A DNA stretch of 36,896 nucleotides from Rhodobiaceae bacterium (GTDB lineage Bacteria > Pseudomonadota > Alphaproteobacteria > Puniceispirillales > Puniceispirillaceae). The position numbers were made by a program, and so were the translations under genes. The stretch's first letter is position 1, and the number at the start of each line of letters is the position of its first letter. Below, in pieces: positions 17,134 to 25,131 of the stretch. The notes beneath the pieces were generated by a model. It was given only the letters and a program-made list of their open reading frames with translations, was not told the origin of the DNA and searched no databases. Location: positions 1-36,896 of the forward strand of contig JAAZUU010000008.1 in NCBI GenBank assembly GCA_018624035.1, written 5' to 3'.

Positions 17134-17976
17134 CTACCATTGGGCAACGGCCTGCATGGCCACAGGCCCGCCATCCCGCGCCGTCCACAGCGACATGCCA
17201 CTATCCCGCTCCGCGGCATGAACGCCAAAAGGCACATCGTCGAATAGAGGAGTTTTGCCGCGAAAGCTGAAGGTTTTCGGCGTCTTGCCCGCCAGATCGG
17301 CCGCCATATGCGCCATCATCGTCGCCTGCAACGGCCCGTGGACCACAAGGCCGCCATAACCCTCGATCTCGCGGGAATAGGGGGCGTCATAATGAATCCG
17401 GTGACCATTGAAGGTGATCGCCGAATAGCGGAACAGCATTGTCGGTGTCGGTGTGACCGTCAGATTATGCGTGCCGGTCGGTGCCGGGTCCTCCTGTCTT
17501 ACCGGACCCGAGCCGGTGGCAGGCGGCGGGTCGCGATAGACGATATCCTGGCGCTCGCGCACGCATGTCTGTGATTCGCAGCCATATTCATGAATGACGG
17601 TGACAAAGCACAAGGTCCCCGACCGGCCGGTTTTGATCTCGATATTCTGGATGGTGGAATGGCGGGTGACATCCTTGCCGATGATCAGCGGGGCCCTGAA
17701 TTCGATTTCACCGCCAGCCCACATACGGCGTGGCAGCGGCACGGGCGGCAGGAACCCCCCGCGCTTCGGATGTCCGTCATGGCCAAGCTCGTCCATTGGC
17801 GCGACGGGCTGCGCAAGGCAGAAATGGATCATCAACGGTGCGGCGTTTCCACCCCCGCACGGCGCGTCGGAACCGATGGTCGCGTTGAAGCGTGCGACAA
17901 GCTGGGGCGACAGCATTTCCGACATGGTCTCGCTGTTGCCGATCCACCGGCGAAGATGATCAAGGTCGAGATCCAT
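17134..17976 (-). CDS. MaoC/hot-dog acyl-CoA hydratase, mesaconyl-C4-CoA hydratase-like
   Basis: A 280-residue double-hot-dog protein resembling mesaconyl-C4-CoA (3-methylfumaryl-CoA) hydratase and fungal-type HTD2 dehydratases. Seen: an N-terminal dehydratase-like half with PVPLPRRMWAGGEIEF and GRSGTLCFVTVIHEY, and a C-terminal hydratase half with FNGHRIHYDAPYS and YGGLVVHGPLQATMMAHM, where the catalytic Asp/His and the VVHGPL turn reside. The gene lies 23 nt after the acyl-CoA dehydrogenase on the same strand and converges on MmgE/PrpD. In the 3-hydroxypropionate bicycle and itaconate pathways this enzyme class produces citramalyl-CoA, the substrate of a CitE-like lyase such as the one at 13491. 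The exact substrate is inferred. Confidence 0.82.
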   Translation of the reverse strand: MDLDLDHLRRWIGNSETMSEMLSPQLVARFNATIGSDAPCGGGNAAPLMIHFCLAQPVAPMDELGHDGHPKRGGFLPPVPLPRRMWAGGEIEFRAPLIIGKDVTRHSTIQNIEIKTGRSGTLCFVTVIHEYGCESQTCVRERQDIVYRDPPPATGSGPVRQEDPAPTGTHNLTVTPTPTMLFRYSAITFNGHRIHYDAPYSREIEGYGGLVVHGPLQATMMAHMAADLAGKTPKTFSFRGKTPLFDDVPFGVHAAERDSGMSLWTARDGGPVAMQAVAQW

Positions 17977-17999
17977 GACAAGGGCCCCTTGCTTATGCG

Positions 18000-19172
18000 T
18001 CAGAACGACCGCGGCATGCCAAGCACATGCTCGGCAATGTAGCTGAGGATCAGGTTGGTCGAAATCGGTGCCACCTGATAGAGCCGCGTTTCGCGGAACT
18101 TGCGTTCGATATCATATTCACAGGCGAACCCGAACCCGCCATGGAACTGAATACAGGCATTGCCGGCCTCCCAGGATGCCTTGGCGGCCAGATATTTCGC
18201 CATATTGGCCTCGGCACCACAGGGTCTGTCTTTATCAAACAGCGCACAGGCCTTGTAGCGCATCAGATTGGCGGCCTCCACCTCGATGAAGGCTTCGGCA
18301 ATCGGAAACTGCACGCCCTGATTCTGCCCGATCGGCCGGCCAAAAACCTCGCGCTCGCTTGCATAGGCCGCCACCCGGTCGATAAACCAGTAGCCATCGC
18401 CGATACATTCTGCCGCGATCAGGGCGCGTTCAGCATTCAGGCCGGTCATGATGTATTTGAACCCCATCCCTTCCTCGCCAATCAGGTTTTCGGCCGGGAT
18501 CTCGAGATTGTCGAAGAACAGCTCGTTCGTCTGATGGTTCACCATATTGTCGATGGGGCGCACCGTCATGCCCGACCTGGTGGCCTTATGGATATCGACA
18601 AGGAAGATCGACAGTCCCTCGGATTTCTTTTTGACCTCGTTCAGCGGCGTGGTGCGCGCCAGCAGGATCATCAGATCGGAATATTTCACCCGGCTGATCC
18701 AGACTTTCTGGCCATTGATGACATATCTGTCGCCCCTGCGCACCGCGGTTGTCTTGATCTTTGTGGTGTCGGTGCCGGTTGTCGGTTCGGTGACACCCAT
18801 CGACTGCAGGCGCAGCTCCCCACTGGCGATTCGCGGCAGATATGTCTGGCGTTGTACTTCCGAGCCATGCCGGATCAGGGTGTTCATATTATACATCTGG
18901 CCGTGGCAGGCTCCGGAATTGCCGCCGGCGCGATTGATTTCTTCCATGATCACGCTTGCCGCCGTCAGTGACAGGCCCGACCCGCCATATTCCTCGGGGA
19001 TGAGAGCGGCCATCCAGCCGGCCTTTGTCAGCGCATCGACAAACCTTTCCGGATAGGCACGGTCATGGTCTATCTTGCGGTGATACTCGTCCGGAAACTC
19101 GGCACAGACAGCACGCACGCCAGCACGAATATCCTCAAACTCGTCAGAAATGGACTGCAAAACGATCTCCAT
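18000..19172 (-). CDS. Acyl-CoA dehydrogenase
   Basis: A 390-residue FAD acyl-CoA dehydrogenase. The N-domain contains LIPEEYGGSGLSL, the middle domain SMGVTEPTTGTDTTKIKTTA and NGQKVWISRVKYSD. The C-domain has GLNAERALIAAECIG, FHGGFGFACEYDIERKFRE and PISTNLILSYIAEHVLG. The Glu in ACEYDIER sits at the position of the medium-chain enzyme's catalytic base, so the enzyme should be active. The ATG at 19170-19172 gives the usual length; a further 34 upstream residues are open but unlike the family, and the ribosome site is weak. It heads a two-gene unit with the MaoC-type hydratase. Oxidation of a methyl-branched or dicarboxylyl CoA ester would match that hydratase, but chain specificity cannot be read here. 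Confidence 0.92.
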   Translation of the reverse strand: MEIVLQSISDEFEDIRAGVRAVCAEFPDEYHRKIDHDRAYPERFVDALTKAGWMAALIPEEYGGSGLSLTAASVIMEEINRAGGNSGACHGQMYNMNTLIRHGSEVQRQTYLPRIASGELRLQSMGVTEPTTGTDTTKIKTTAVRRGDRYVINGQKVWISRVKYSDLMILLARTTPLNEVKKKSEGLSIFLVDIHKATRSGMTVRPIDNMVNHQTNELFFDNLEIPAENLIGEEGMGFKYIMTGLNAERALIAAECIGDGYWFIDRVAAYASEREVFGRPIGQNQGVQFPIAEAFIEVEAANLMRYKACALFDKDRPCGAEANMAKYLAAKASWEAGNACIQFHGGFGFACEYDIERKFRETRLYQVAPISTNLILSYIAEHVLGMPRSF

Positions 19173-19466
19173 TTGTTGCTGAGATGACGCATCACCCGGG
19201 TCACGACGTTCCGGACACGGCTCCCATATGGATGTCGTACCTGACCGGGATGAGATGCTGCCAGTGCCGGACAATCACAACAACAATCTAGTAAATTATG
19301 TTCTGCAAGGTGAGGTGCAATTTGGTCGCGCATGTCACCCAAAAGGCTGACCTCGCTGAAAATTGTGAAGTTACTTGCGACAGAGGCTGTTGTTGCGCTA
19401 GGGACTTGATAGAAGGTTTTTGCCATTCAGACCAGCCAAGTTTCCGGTTCCACAAGAGAGTGAGTG

Positions 19467-19649
19467 ATGAACTTTTTCCTGAACAATCCCAATCCGCCGA
19501 CGCCCCTGTCTGACGATGAGCTGGAACAGATGGCCCTCGATAATCTGGCGGCCATCAAGCGCAAAGCCGCCAAGGCCAGCAAAAAAAGTTGCGGTTGCTG
19601 CCCTGTAGACGACGGTCCCGAAATCTGTCCTGATGACAGTGGCAGGTAA
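19467..19649 (+). CDS. Small cysteine-containing protein of unknown function
   Basis: A 60-residue protein that I do not recognise. It starts at an ATG with AAGAGAG 6 nt upstream (a GTG one codon earlier is also in frame). The N-terminal half is acidic and probably helical, with LSDDELEQMALDNLAAIKR, then a lysine/alanine-rich stretch. The C-terminus carries a compact CGCCPVDDGPEIC cluster with four cysteines, which could bind a metal or form disulfides. No signal peptide is visible. An inverted repeat follows the stop. It shares strand and spacing (about 110 nt) with the next small gene. The high density of charged codons and a sensible start support a real gene, but no function can be assigned. 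Confidence 0.6.
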   Translation: MNFFLNNPNPPTPLSDDELEQMALDNLAAIKRKAAKASKKSCGCCPVDDGPEICPDDSGR

Positions 19650-19653
19650 TTTC

Positions 19654-19670
19654 CAGATAAATTATATCTG
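19654..19670. other. Inverted repeat CAGATA-N5-TATCTG between two small genes
   Basis: CAGATA (19654-19659) and TATCTG (19665-19670) form a perfect 6-bp dyad with an AT-only spacer. It sits just after the stop of the small Cys protein and 91 nt before the DUF3764-like gene. No T-run follows, so an operator for the second gene is as likely as an RNA hairpin. Confidence 0.4.
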
Positions 19671-19761
19671 ATGAAACATTTCCCTTGCGTGCTGTTTGAA
19701 CGCCGCAAAGGAAATTGGACAGGGTTACTCGACAGAAACAAAGCTGAGAAGGTGGAACAGG

Positions 19762-20025
19762 ATGGAAACGACAATCATTACTTTCGAGATCACATCTTCA
19801 TTTGCTGACTGGTCAAAGGCATATGACGAAAGCCTGCCCTTGCAAAAGGAATTCGGGCTCCAGTCTTTATTTCGGGGAAATGACAGGGATGTGCCGACGA
19901 GATGTGTGGTCATAGTCGCGGCCGAACCCGGTCAACTCGATAAGTTCATGGAAGCAAATGCGGAAATGGTAGCGGCCTCAGGCCATGTTCTGGAGAGCAC
20001 GGTTCTGACGACTTATGTGAGCTAG
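19762..20025 (+). CDS. DUF3764-like small protein
   Basis: An 87-residue protein resembling DUF3764, a small family I associate with marine cyanobacteria. It has the characteristic opening TTIITFEITSSFADWSKAYDE, then FGLQSLFRGND, a beta-strand-like CVVIVAAEPG, and the helix DKFMEANAEMVAASGH. The pattern fits a dimeric alpha-beta (ferredoxin-like) fold. The chosen ATG has AAGGTGGAACAGG upstream; the frame is open 66 nt further, but those residues are not family-like. The gene is convergent with another small gene of similar predicted fold at 20074-20388. The function of the family is unknown. Confidence 0.7.
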   Translation: METTIITFEITSSFADWSKAYDESLPLQKEFGLQSLFRGNDRDVPTRCVVIVAAEPGQLDKFMEANAEMVAASGHVLESTVLTTYVS

Positions 20026-20041
20026 ACCGAAAGCAGACGGT

Positions 20042-20065
20042 AAAAAAACGTTCGGCGAGCCGACC
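20042..20065 (-). terminator. Intrinsic terminator of the 20074-20388 gene
   Basis: Read on the minus strand, a GC-rich stem around GGTCGGC-TC-GCCGAAC is followed by seven T residues (plus-strand A-run 20042-20048). It begins a few bases past the stop codon of the minus-strand gene, which supports that gene being expressed. The stem has one mismatch or bulge. Confidence 0.6.
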
Positions 20066-20073
20066 GCTTCGTT

Positions 20074-20388
20074 TCAGACTTTGGAAGTCAGCTGATCCAG
20101 GGTCACGTCGCCGGCGATCAGGAAATCCGTGAGCTGTCCGGATAGAGGTTCCGATTTGGCTCCCATTTCGGCAATCTGATCTCTGGCCTGTTGGGTATGT
20201 TTTGCATATCCCTCTGCCGTTTTTTCATCAGGGAATATGCCTATATGGACGACCTGATTTTCGGCAGTATGGATCTTGAAGCTCATCATCATGCCATGTT
20301 TCAGATCAAAGTTCTGGATCATGAAGTTGGTTACACTTTGCTTCATCATTTCGTTAGTGAAAGTGTGCCTCACACCTCTGGCGTACAT
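20074..20388 (-). CDS. Small protein, possible dimeric alpha-beta barrel fold, unknown function
   Basis: A 104-residue protein without a recognised family. The pattern of a hydrophobic strand (SVTNFMIQNF), a strand MMMSFKIHTAENQVVHIGIFPDE, and a helix KTAEGYAKHTQQARDQIAEMG resembles small dimeric alpha-beta barrel proteins such as antibiotic-biosynthesis-monooxygenase-like or EthD-like folds. This is a structural guess from sequence pattern only. The ATG at 20386-20388 follows GGAGATGGGA; internal ATGs at residues 14-15 are alternatives. A terminator lies right after the stop, and a second minus-strand terminator (20470-20494) lies upstream of the start, so the gene is probably transcribed alone. 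Confidence 0.55.
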   Translation of the reverse strand: MYARGVRHTFTNEMMKQSVTNFMIQNFDLKHGMMMSFKIHTAENQVVHIGIFPDEKTAEGYAKHTQQARDQIAEMGAKSEPLSGQLTDFLIAGDVTLDQLTSKV

Positions 20389-20469
20389 TGATTCCCATCT
20401 CCACAGTTTTCGACAGTGATTCCCGGTGTCTCACCTTACAGTTTTTACATGTGGTAAGTGAACCGGACG

Positions 20470-20494
20470 AAAAAAAGGCCCACCGGAGCGGGCC
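20470..20494 (-). terminator. Intrinsic terminator on the minus strand, source transcript unknown
   Basis: On the minus strand GGCCCGCTCCGGTGGGCC forms a strong hairpin followed directly by seven T residues (plus-strand A-run 20470-20476). It must end a minus-strand transcript coming from the 20500-21150 interval, where I found no convincing gene. Confidence 0.7.
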
Positions 20495-21150
20495 TCAGTT
20501 TCGAGGGAAAAACATGACGTGTCAGTTTCCTGACTGGATTGCCAAGTCAGGGCAAGAGTCGTGCCAAAACCCCCACTCGGTCATTCGTTTCTTGGTGAGA
20601 TATGGTGGATCTTCCGCAGGTTGATCTTTCTCGCGGATTTGGGGGCACGCAAGAAGACCATGCCGCGTCCCGCGTCATTGATCGCAACATGGAAGGACCG
20701 GATGTGCCATTTCGCCGGGGCAGAACAGGCATTGGACGCGTTTCTTGACAGCTTGGAAGGTTCATCGTCGAGAGCCGGGACACTTACCTCGGTTGAAAGT
20801 TTACAAGTTAACGCAAAAATGGACTGTGAAGTTAACCGAACACACAGACACACTCTTTATCGTGACATGCGCCACCACCGGTGCGAATGCCGCCGAATGT
20901 TGATAAACATCAAAAAATTCCGCCGTGCTTGCGGTAATGCCGGGCTGTCCATGGCGATCCTGGTCGGACTTCTGATCTTCAGGCGTTACGCGGTAAGAAG
21001 CCGGTAAACAGCCATCCCGAATCACGAAACCAGTGTTTCCGGCCAGCGGCAGTCAGCTTTCGGGTTGTGTGCGTTCTGTGTCACGTCGCTTCGTCGATAC
21101 TCGACCCGTTCGCGGACGTGGTCGCGTCGGATCGCGTGACCTGGTGCCTT
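20495..21150. other. Interval of about 650 bp without a convincing gene
   Basis: Both strands have short open frames, including 20581-20853 on the minus strand (90 residues, basic C-terminus RAPKSARKINLRKIHHIS) and 20561-21007 on the plus strand. Neither matches a family I know, and they overlap each other, so at most one can be real. A GTTAAC word occurs twice near 20816-20835 and an AT-richer stretch lies there. The strong minus-strand terminator at its left end implies a transcript, perhaps a small RNA, a remnant gene or a short peptide. Confidence 0.4.
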
Positions 21151-23169
21151 TTACAGCTCGTCGGCCGGAATATGGCAATTGATCACATGTCCCGCCCGCA
21201 ATTGCCGCGCCGGCGGCATTTCGCTGTCACAGATCGTGCCAAGCTTGCGTGAACATCGACGCTGAAACGGACAGCCACGCGCCGGTGGAGACAGTTCCAC
21301 CACATCATCGGCGATCAGCTTTGGCGCCACATCCGGATCAGGTTCAAGAACAGCACCAAGGAGTACATCGGTATACGGGTGGAAAGGCGCCGTATAAACA
21401 GCCTCAGCCGATCCGATTTCACACAGGCGTCCCTGATACAGAACAGCGACACGGTCTGAAATGGCCTTTACCACCGCCAGATCATGCGAGACGAAGATAT
21501 AGGTTGTCCCCTGCTGGGTTTTCAATTCATCCAGAAGGTCCAGCACCGCCGCCTGAACGGACACGTCAAGAGCCGATGTTACCTCGTCACACAACACGAT
21601 CTCAGGCTCAGCGGCAAAGGCGCGGGCGATGGCGACGCGTTGCTTCTCGCCTCCGGAAAGCTGACTTGGGAGACGGTCGAGGTAATGTGCACCAAGACGG
21701 ACACGTTCAAGCATTGATACGCTTGCCTCATGGAGCGCATCGCCGGACAGGCCGAAATACAGCTGCAATGGCTGCGCCAGAATCTGGGCGACGGCGTGTC
21801 GCGGATTGAGGCTGTCATCCGGGTTCTGGAATATCATCTGGATCTGTCGCAGATTGACAGCCGGTCGATCCTCAACGCGAGGTGTAAGCGCGGTCTGGCC
21901 ATGCAGCATTATGTGACCGCGCTTTGGTGAGATCAGGCCTGCGATAGCCTTCAGAATGGTCGACTTGCCGCTGCCACTCTCACCAACAAGGCCCAGCGTC
22001 TCGCCCTTCTCAATGCTGATTCCGATGTTGTCAACAGTGGCCGGTGGCCCACCATCCGCTGGCGAGAGAACCGTTCGTAACCAGTTGTCCCTAGCATAGC
22101 TGATGGCAACATCCCGCAGGTCAAGTGCTGTGTCGCCTGTCTTGTCATCCGGCCTGTTCAATCGTGACGGCTGGCGGCTGGGCACCGGCATCCGGTCGAT
22201 CATGTCACTTTTGAAACAGCGGACAAGCTCACCTGAAGAGAGACCGACCATCTCCGGTGCCTCGGTCAGGCATTTATTGTCGGCAAGGGCACAGCGATCC
22301 GCGAAGGCACAGCCGGTTATCGCCTCGCCGGGCATCGGTGGCCGGCCGTCCAGTGCCATTGGCATGCGGGTCTGGTCGAGTCGTGGGATCGACGTCAGCA
22401 ATCCGTGGGCATAGGGGTGGCGTGGTGCCAGCAACACCTGACGCGTTGTTCCGGTCAGAACCGCCTCGCCTGCATACATGACCACAACTTGATCGCATAC
22501 TCGCGAAATGGCCCCCAGATCGTGGCTGACATAGAGCATCGCCATGTTCCGATCACGCGCGAGATCCCTCAGCAATTCAAGAATATGGGCCTGTGTTGTC
22601 ACATCAAGGCCGGTTGTCGGTTCGTCCAGAAGAAGGGCATCCGGTTCGCCGGCAAGGGCCATCGCGATAGCCACGCGCTGTTGCTGACCGCCGGATAATT
22701 CATGCGGATATCGCGATACGAGTTTGGCCGGGTCGGGCAGCCTGACCTGTGTCAGCAGCTCAACCACACGATCTGAAAACTGACCGGCATCAAGATTGCT
22801 GTGAAGACGCAGAGCTTCGGTAAGCTGTTGGCCGATCCGCATCGTCGGGGTAAGCGACTGGCCTGAATTCTGCGGTATCAGCGCAAGCCGCCCGCCCCGT
22901 ATTGCCTGCAACTCATCGCGGTCAAGAGCCAGCATGTCAACGCTGTCGAAATGCACATCACCAGAGAGTGGCCGCAATCCACGCTTGAAATAGCCCATTG
23001 CTGCGAGTGCCAGAGTGCTTTTTCCCGATCCGCTTTCACCGACAAGTCCGACACTTTCCCCCCGGTTTATCTCGAGGCTGACATTGCGCAACACCCGGAT
23101 GATCTTTCCGGTGCGGCTGGTATAGCCCACCGACAACCCATTGACGCTGATAAATGGCTGTGTCGTCAT
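21151..23169 (-). CDS. Fused dual ATP-binding protein of a peptide-type ABC importer
   Basis: A 672-residue protein carrying two complete OppD/OppF-like ATPase domains in one chain. The first domain has GESGSGKSTL, LSGGQQQRVAIAMAL, LLLDEPTTGLD and the cysteine segment GCAFADRCALADNKC. The second has [37 protein letters not shown] and GCPFQRRCSRKLGTIC. The second Walker B reads DEV instead of the usual DEP; the catalytic Glu is kept. The layout matches GsiA/YejF-type fused ATPases. The ATG at 23167-23169 lies 1 nt past the stop of the upstream permease, so translation is coupled. It is the last gene of the minus-strand importer operon 26613-21151. Confidence 0.93.
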   Translation of the reverse strand: MTTQPFISVNGLSVGYTSRTGKIIRVLRNVSLEINRGESVGLVGESGSGKSTLALAAMGYFKRGLRPLSGDVHFDSVDMLALDRDELQAIRGGRLALIPQNSGQSLTPTMRIGQQLTEALRLHSNLDAGQFSDRVVELLTQVRLPDPAKLVSRYPHELSGGQQQRVAIAMALAGEPDALLLDEPTTGLDVTTQAHILELLRDLARDRNMAMLYVSHDLGAISRVCDQVVVMYAGEAVLTGTTRQVLLAPRHPYAHGLLTSIPRLDQTRMPMALDGRPPMPGEAITGCAFADRCALADNKCLTEAPEMVGLSSGELVRCFKSDMIDRMPVPSRQPSRLNRPDDKTGDTALDLRDVAISYARDNWLRTVLSPADGGPPATVDNIGISIEKGETLGLVGESGSGKSTILKAIAGLISPKRGHIMLHGQTALTPRVEDRPAVNLRQIQMIFQNPDDSLNPRHAVAQILAQPLQLYFGLSGDALHEASVSMLERVRLGAHYLDRLPSQLSGGEKQRVAIARAFAAEPEIVLCDEVTSALDVSVQAAVLDLLDELKTQQGTTYIFVSHDLAVVKAISDRVAVLYQGRLCEIGSAEAVYTAPFHPYTDVLLGAVLEPDPDVAPKLIADDVVELSPPARGCPFQRRCSRKLGTICDSEMPPARQLRAGHVINCHIPADEL

Positions 23170-23170
23170 A

Positions 23171-24058
23171 TTACATCGGGGCCTTTTGAGCACGGTCGAT
23201 GCCAAGCGCCTTTGCCAGCGCGTCCGCGGTAAGATTGATTCCGATAATCAGTGATGAGAGCGCGATCACCGGCCCGATCACGCCCCAGGGCGCAAAGGAC
23301 ATGAATCCGCGGGCGTCTGAAATCATCAGGCCCCAGTCAGGAGTTGGCGGTGACACGCCAAAGCCGAGAAATGAAAGCGAGGAGAAGGCAAGCAGCATCC
23401 ATGACCACCGCATCGCCCCCTCGACCATCAGCGTGTCCAGTACATTGGGAAGCAATTCTCGCCAGATGATGCTGATCCGCCCGTGACCGCGTGCCTTGGC
23501 CGCCCATACAAAATCGCGGGCTATGACATCATGTGTGGCGGCGCGCGCTATGCGGATCACCGGAATGCCGTAGAAAAAAGCCAGAGTCGGGATCAGAACC
23601 TCGATCCCGGTGCCGAAGGTGACGATCAACACCAGCATCTTCAAAATCCAGGGCAGGGACAAAAAGGCGTCGACAACGCGCATCAGCACCTCGTCAAGCC
23701 GCCCCCCGACAAGACCGAACAGAATGCCGATGAACCCGCCCCAGATGACGGCAAGCGGCGTCGCCACACCGGTCACCAGCAGCGCTTCACGCCCTCCCAT
23801 CAGGGTCCGGGAGAAAACATCCCGGCCAAGGTGATCGGCGCCAAGCCAGTGAATGGAGCTGGGCTGGCTCAGCATCAATGCCGAATTCTGCAATTTGTAG
23901 TCAAATGGCACGATGAAGGGACTGATGATGGCCAGAATGACGTGGCACACCACAAGCGACAGACCGATCATACCCGATGGACGGGACACGAGATCCTTCA
24001 ATATGCCGATCGCACGGCTTCCCGAAGCCTTGCTGCCATGCAGAGTACCGGCCATCAT
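23171..24058 (-). CDS. ABC transporter permease, DppC type
   Basis: A 295-residue permease. Features are a membrane span after the basic N-terminus (MIGLSLVVCHVILAIISPF), the DppC hallmark WLGADHLGRDVFSRTLMGGREALL, a coupling loop around FVWAAKARGHGRISIIWRELLPN, and the end GINLTADALAKALGIDR. The start overlaps the TGA of the upstream permease (ATGA). Together with the DppB-type permease and the fused ATPase it forms the membrane part of the second importer. Sequence motifs differ clearly from the permease at 7477-8367, so the two transporters are not a recent duplication. Confidence 0.93.
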   Translation of the reverse strand: MMAGTLHGSKASGSRAIGILKDLVSRPSGMIGLSLVVCHVILAIISPFIVPFDYKLQNSALMLSQPSSIHWLGADHLGRDVFSRTLMGGREALLVTGVATPLAVIWGGFIGILFGLVGGRLDEVLMRVVDAFLSLPWILKMLVLIVTFGTGIEVLIPTLAFFYGIPVIRIARAATHDVIARDFVWAAKARGHGRISIIWRELLPNVLDTLMVEGAMRWSWMLLAFSSLSFLGFGVSPPTPDWGLMISDARGFMSFAPWGVIGPVIALSSLIIGINLTADALAKALGIDRAQKAPM

Positions 24059-25014
24059 TTCCTCATATACATCGTGCGAAGCTTGGGATTGGCAAGCATG
24101 GTCAACAGGTCCGCTGCCAGGTTCACGCAGACATAAACGCTGGCAACAATAAGCGCGATTGACTGCACCACGGGAAGATCACGATCGGAAATGGAGTCAA
24201 TCATCAGTCTGCCAAGACCGGGATAATTGAACACCACCTCAATCACCACGACGCCGCCAAGCAGCCAGGCAATTGTCAGTGCGACCACATTGATCGCGGG
24301 AAGCAGCGCGCTTGGCAGTGCATGGCGAAACACCGTCGGCCAGTAGGGCACCCCCTTCAGCGTCGCCATCTGCACGTAATCGCTGGCCATGACCTCGATC
24401 ACCGACGAGCGCACCATGCGCATGATATGCGCGCACATCACCAAGGAAAGAACGATCATTGGCAGCAGGATTTCGGGAAAGAATTCCGCTGCCGGCGCAC
24501 TTGCCGACGTCAGCACGATGCCGGGAAGCCAGCCAAGCCAGATGCTGAAGACCAGGATCAACAGGGTTGCAGAGACAAATTCAGGAATGGTCATGGCAAA
24601 AATTGCCAAAGTGGATGCGATCAGGTCAGGCAACCTGTCACGCCACAGGCCTGTGATGACGCCAAGCAGCAATGCGAGGGGCACGCCGACGCTCATCGCA
24701 CACAACGCCAGAAGCAGGGAATTCTGAAGGCGATCGCCGACAATCGTGCTGATTTTTGTTTTGCCGTCGACAGCAAGCCCAAGATCGCCTGTGACGGCGC
24801 CGCCGGCCCATTCAGCAAAACGGTCAAATGCCGGGCGGTTCAGGTCCAGATCCTTGCGGCACTGGGTCAGCAGCTCGTCATCGGCCTGATATTCACCAAG
24901 ATACTGCGTACAGGCGTCCCCCGGCAGAATTTCAACCCCGGCAAAGATGATGAGGGACACAATACACACCGTAACCAGGCCAAGCAGGATCCGTCTGAAC
25001 AGAAGCAACAGCAT
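24055..25014 (-). CDS. ABC transporter permease, DppB type
   Basis: A 319-residue permease with N-terminal span LFRRILLGLVTVCIVSLIIFAG. A periplasmic segment with two cysteines (GDACTQYLGEYQADDELLTQC) follows, and then FAEWAGGAVTGDLG. The coupling loop is MASDYVQMATLKGVPYWPTVFRHALPSALLP, and NLAADLLTMLANPKLRTMYMRK forms the C-terminus. The periplasmic loop is longer than in the permease at 6560-7477. The gene is separated from the upstream substrate-binding protein gene by 117 nt containing a partial hairpin, a usual arrangement where the binding protein is made in excess. Confidence 0.93.
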   Translation of the reverse strand: MLLLLFRRILLGLVTVCIVSLIIFAGVEILPGDACTQYLGEYQADDELLTQCRKDLDLNRPAFDRFAEWAGGAVTGDLGLAVDGKTKISTIVGDRLQNSLLLALCAMSVGVPLALLLGVITGLWRDRLPDLIASTLAIFAMTIPEFVSATLLILVFSIWLGWLPGIVLTSASAPAAEFFPEILLPMIVLSLVMCAHIMRMVRSSVIEVMASDYVQMATLKGVPYWPTVFRHALPSALLPAINVVALTIAWLLGGVVVIEVVFNYPGLGRLMIDSISDRDLPVVQSIALIVASVYVCVNLAADLLTMLANPKLRTMYMRK

Positions 25015-25059
25015 GTAATTGATTCCCCGCCTGAAGATATCGCGGCGTTACAGGTAAAG

Positions 25060-25101
25060 GGCCAGCGCCACACCGAAACAGATCGGATATGGACACTGGC
25101 C
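25060..25101 (-). other. Imperfect intercistronic stem between SBP and permease genes
   Basis: GGCCAGCG (25060-25067) and CACTGGCC (25094-25101) can pair over 8 bp including one G-T pair, enclosing a 26-nt loop. It lies downstream of the SBP stop on the minus strand, in the same relative position as the perfect hairpin of the first importer, but is much weaker. Confidence 0.35.
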
Positions 25102-25131
25102 TTCATCCAGTCACAACGGGTGTTGATCAGC

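Noticed and set aside
20512-20624. Small plus-strand frame beginning MTCQFPDWIAKSG
   Set aside because: No family similarity and no good ribosome site. It lies right behind the minus-strand terminator hairpin and is probably chance.
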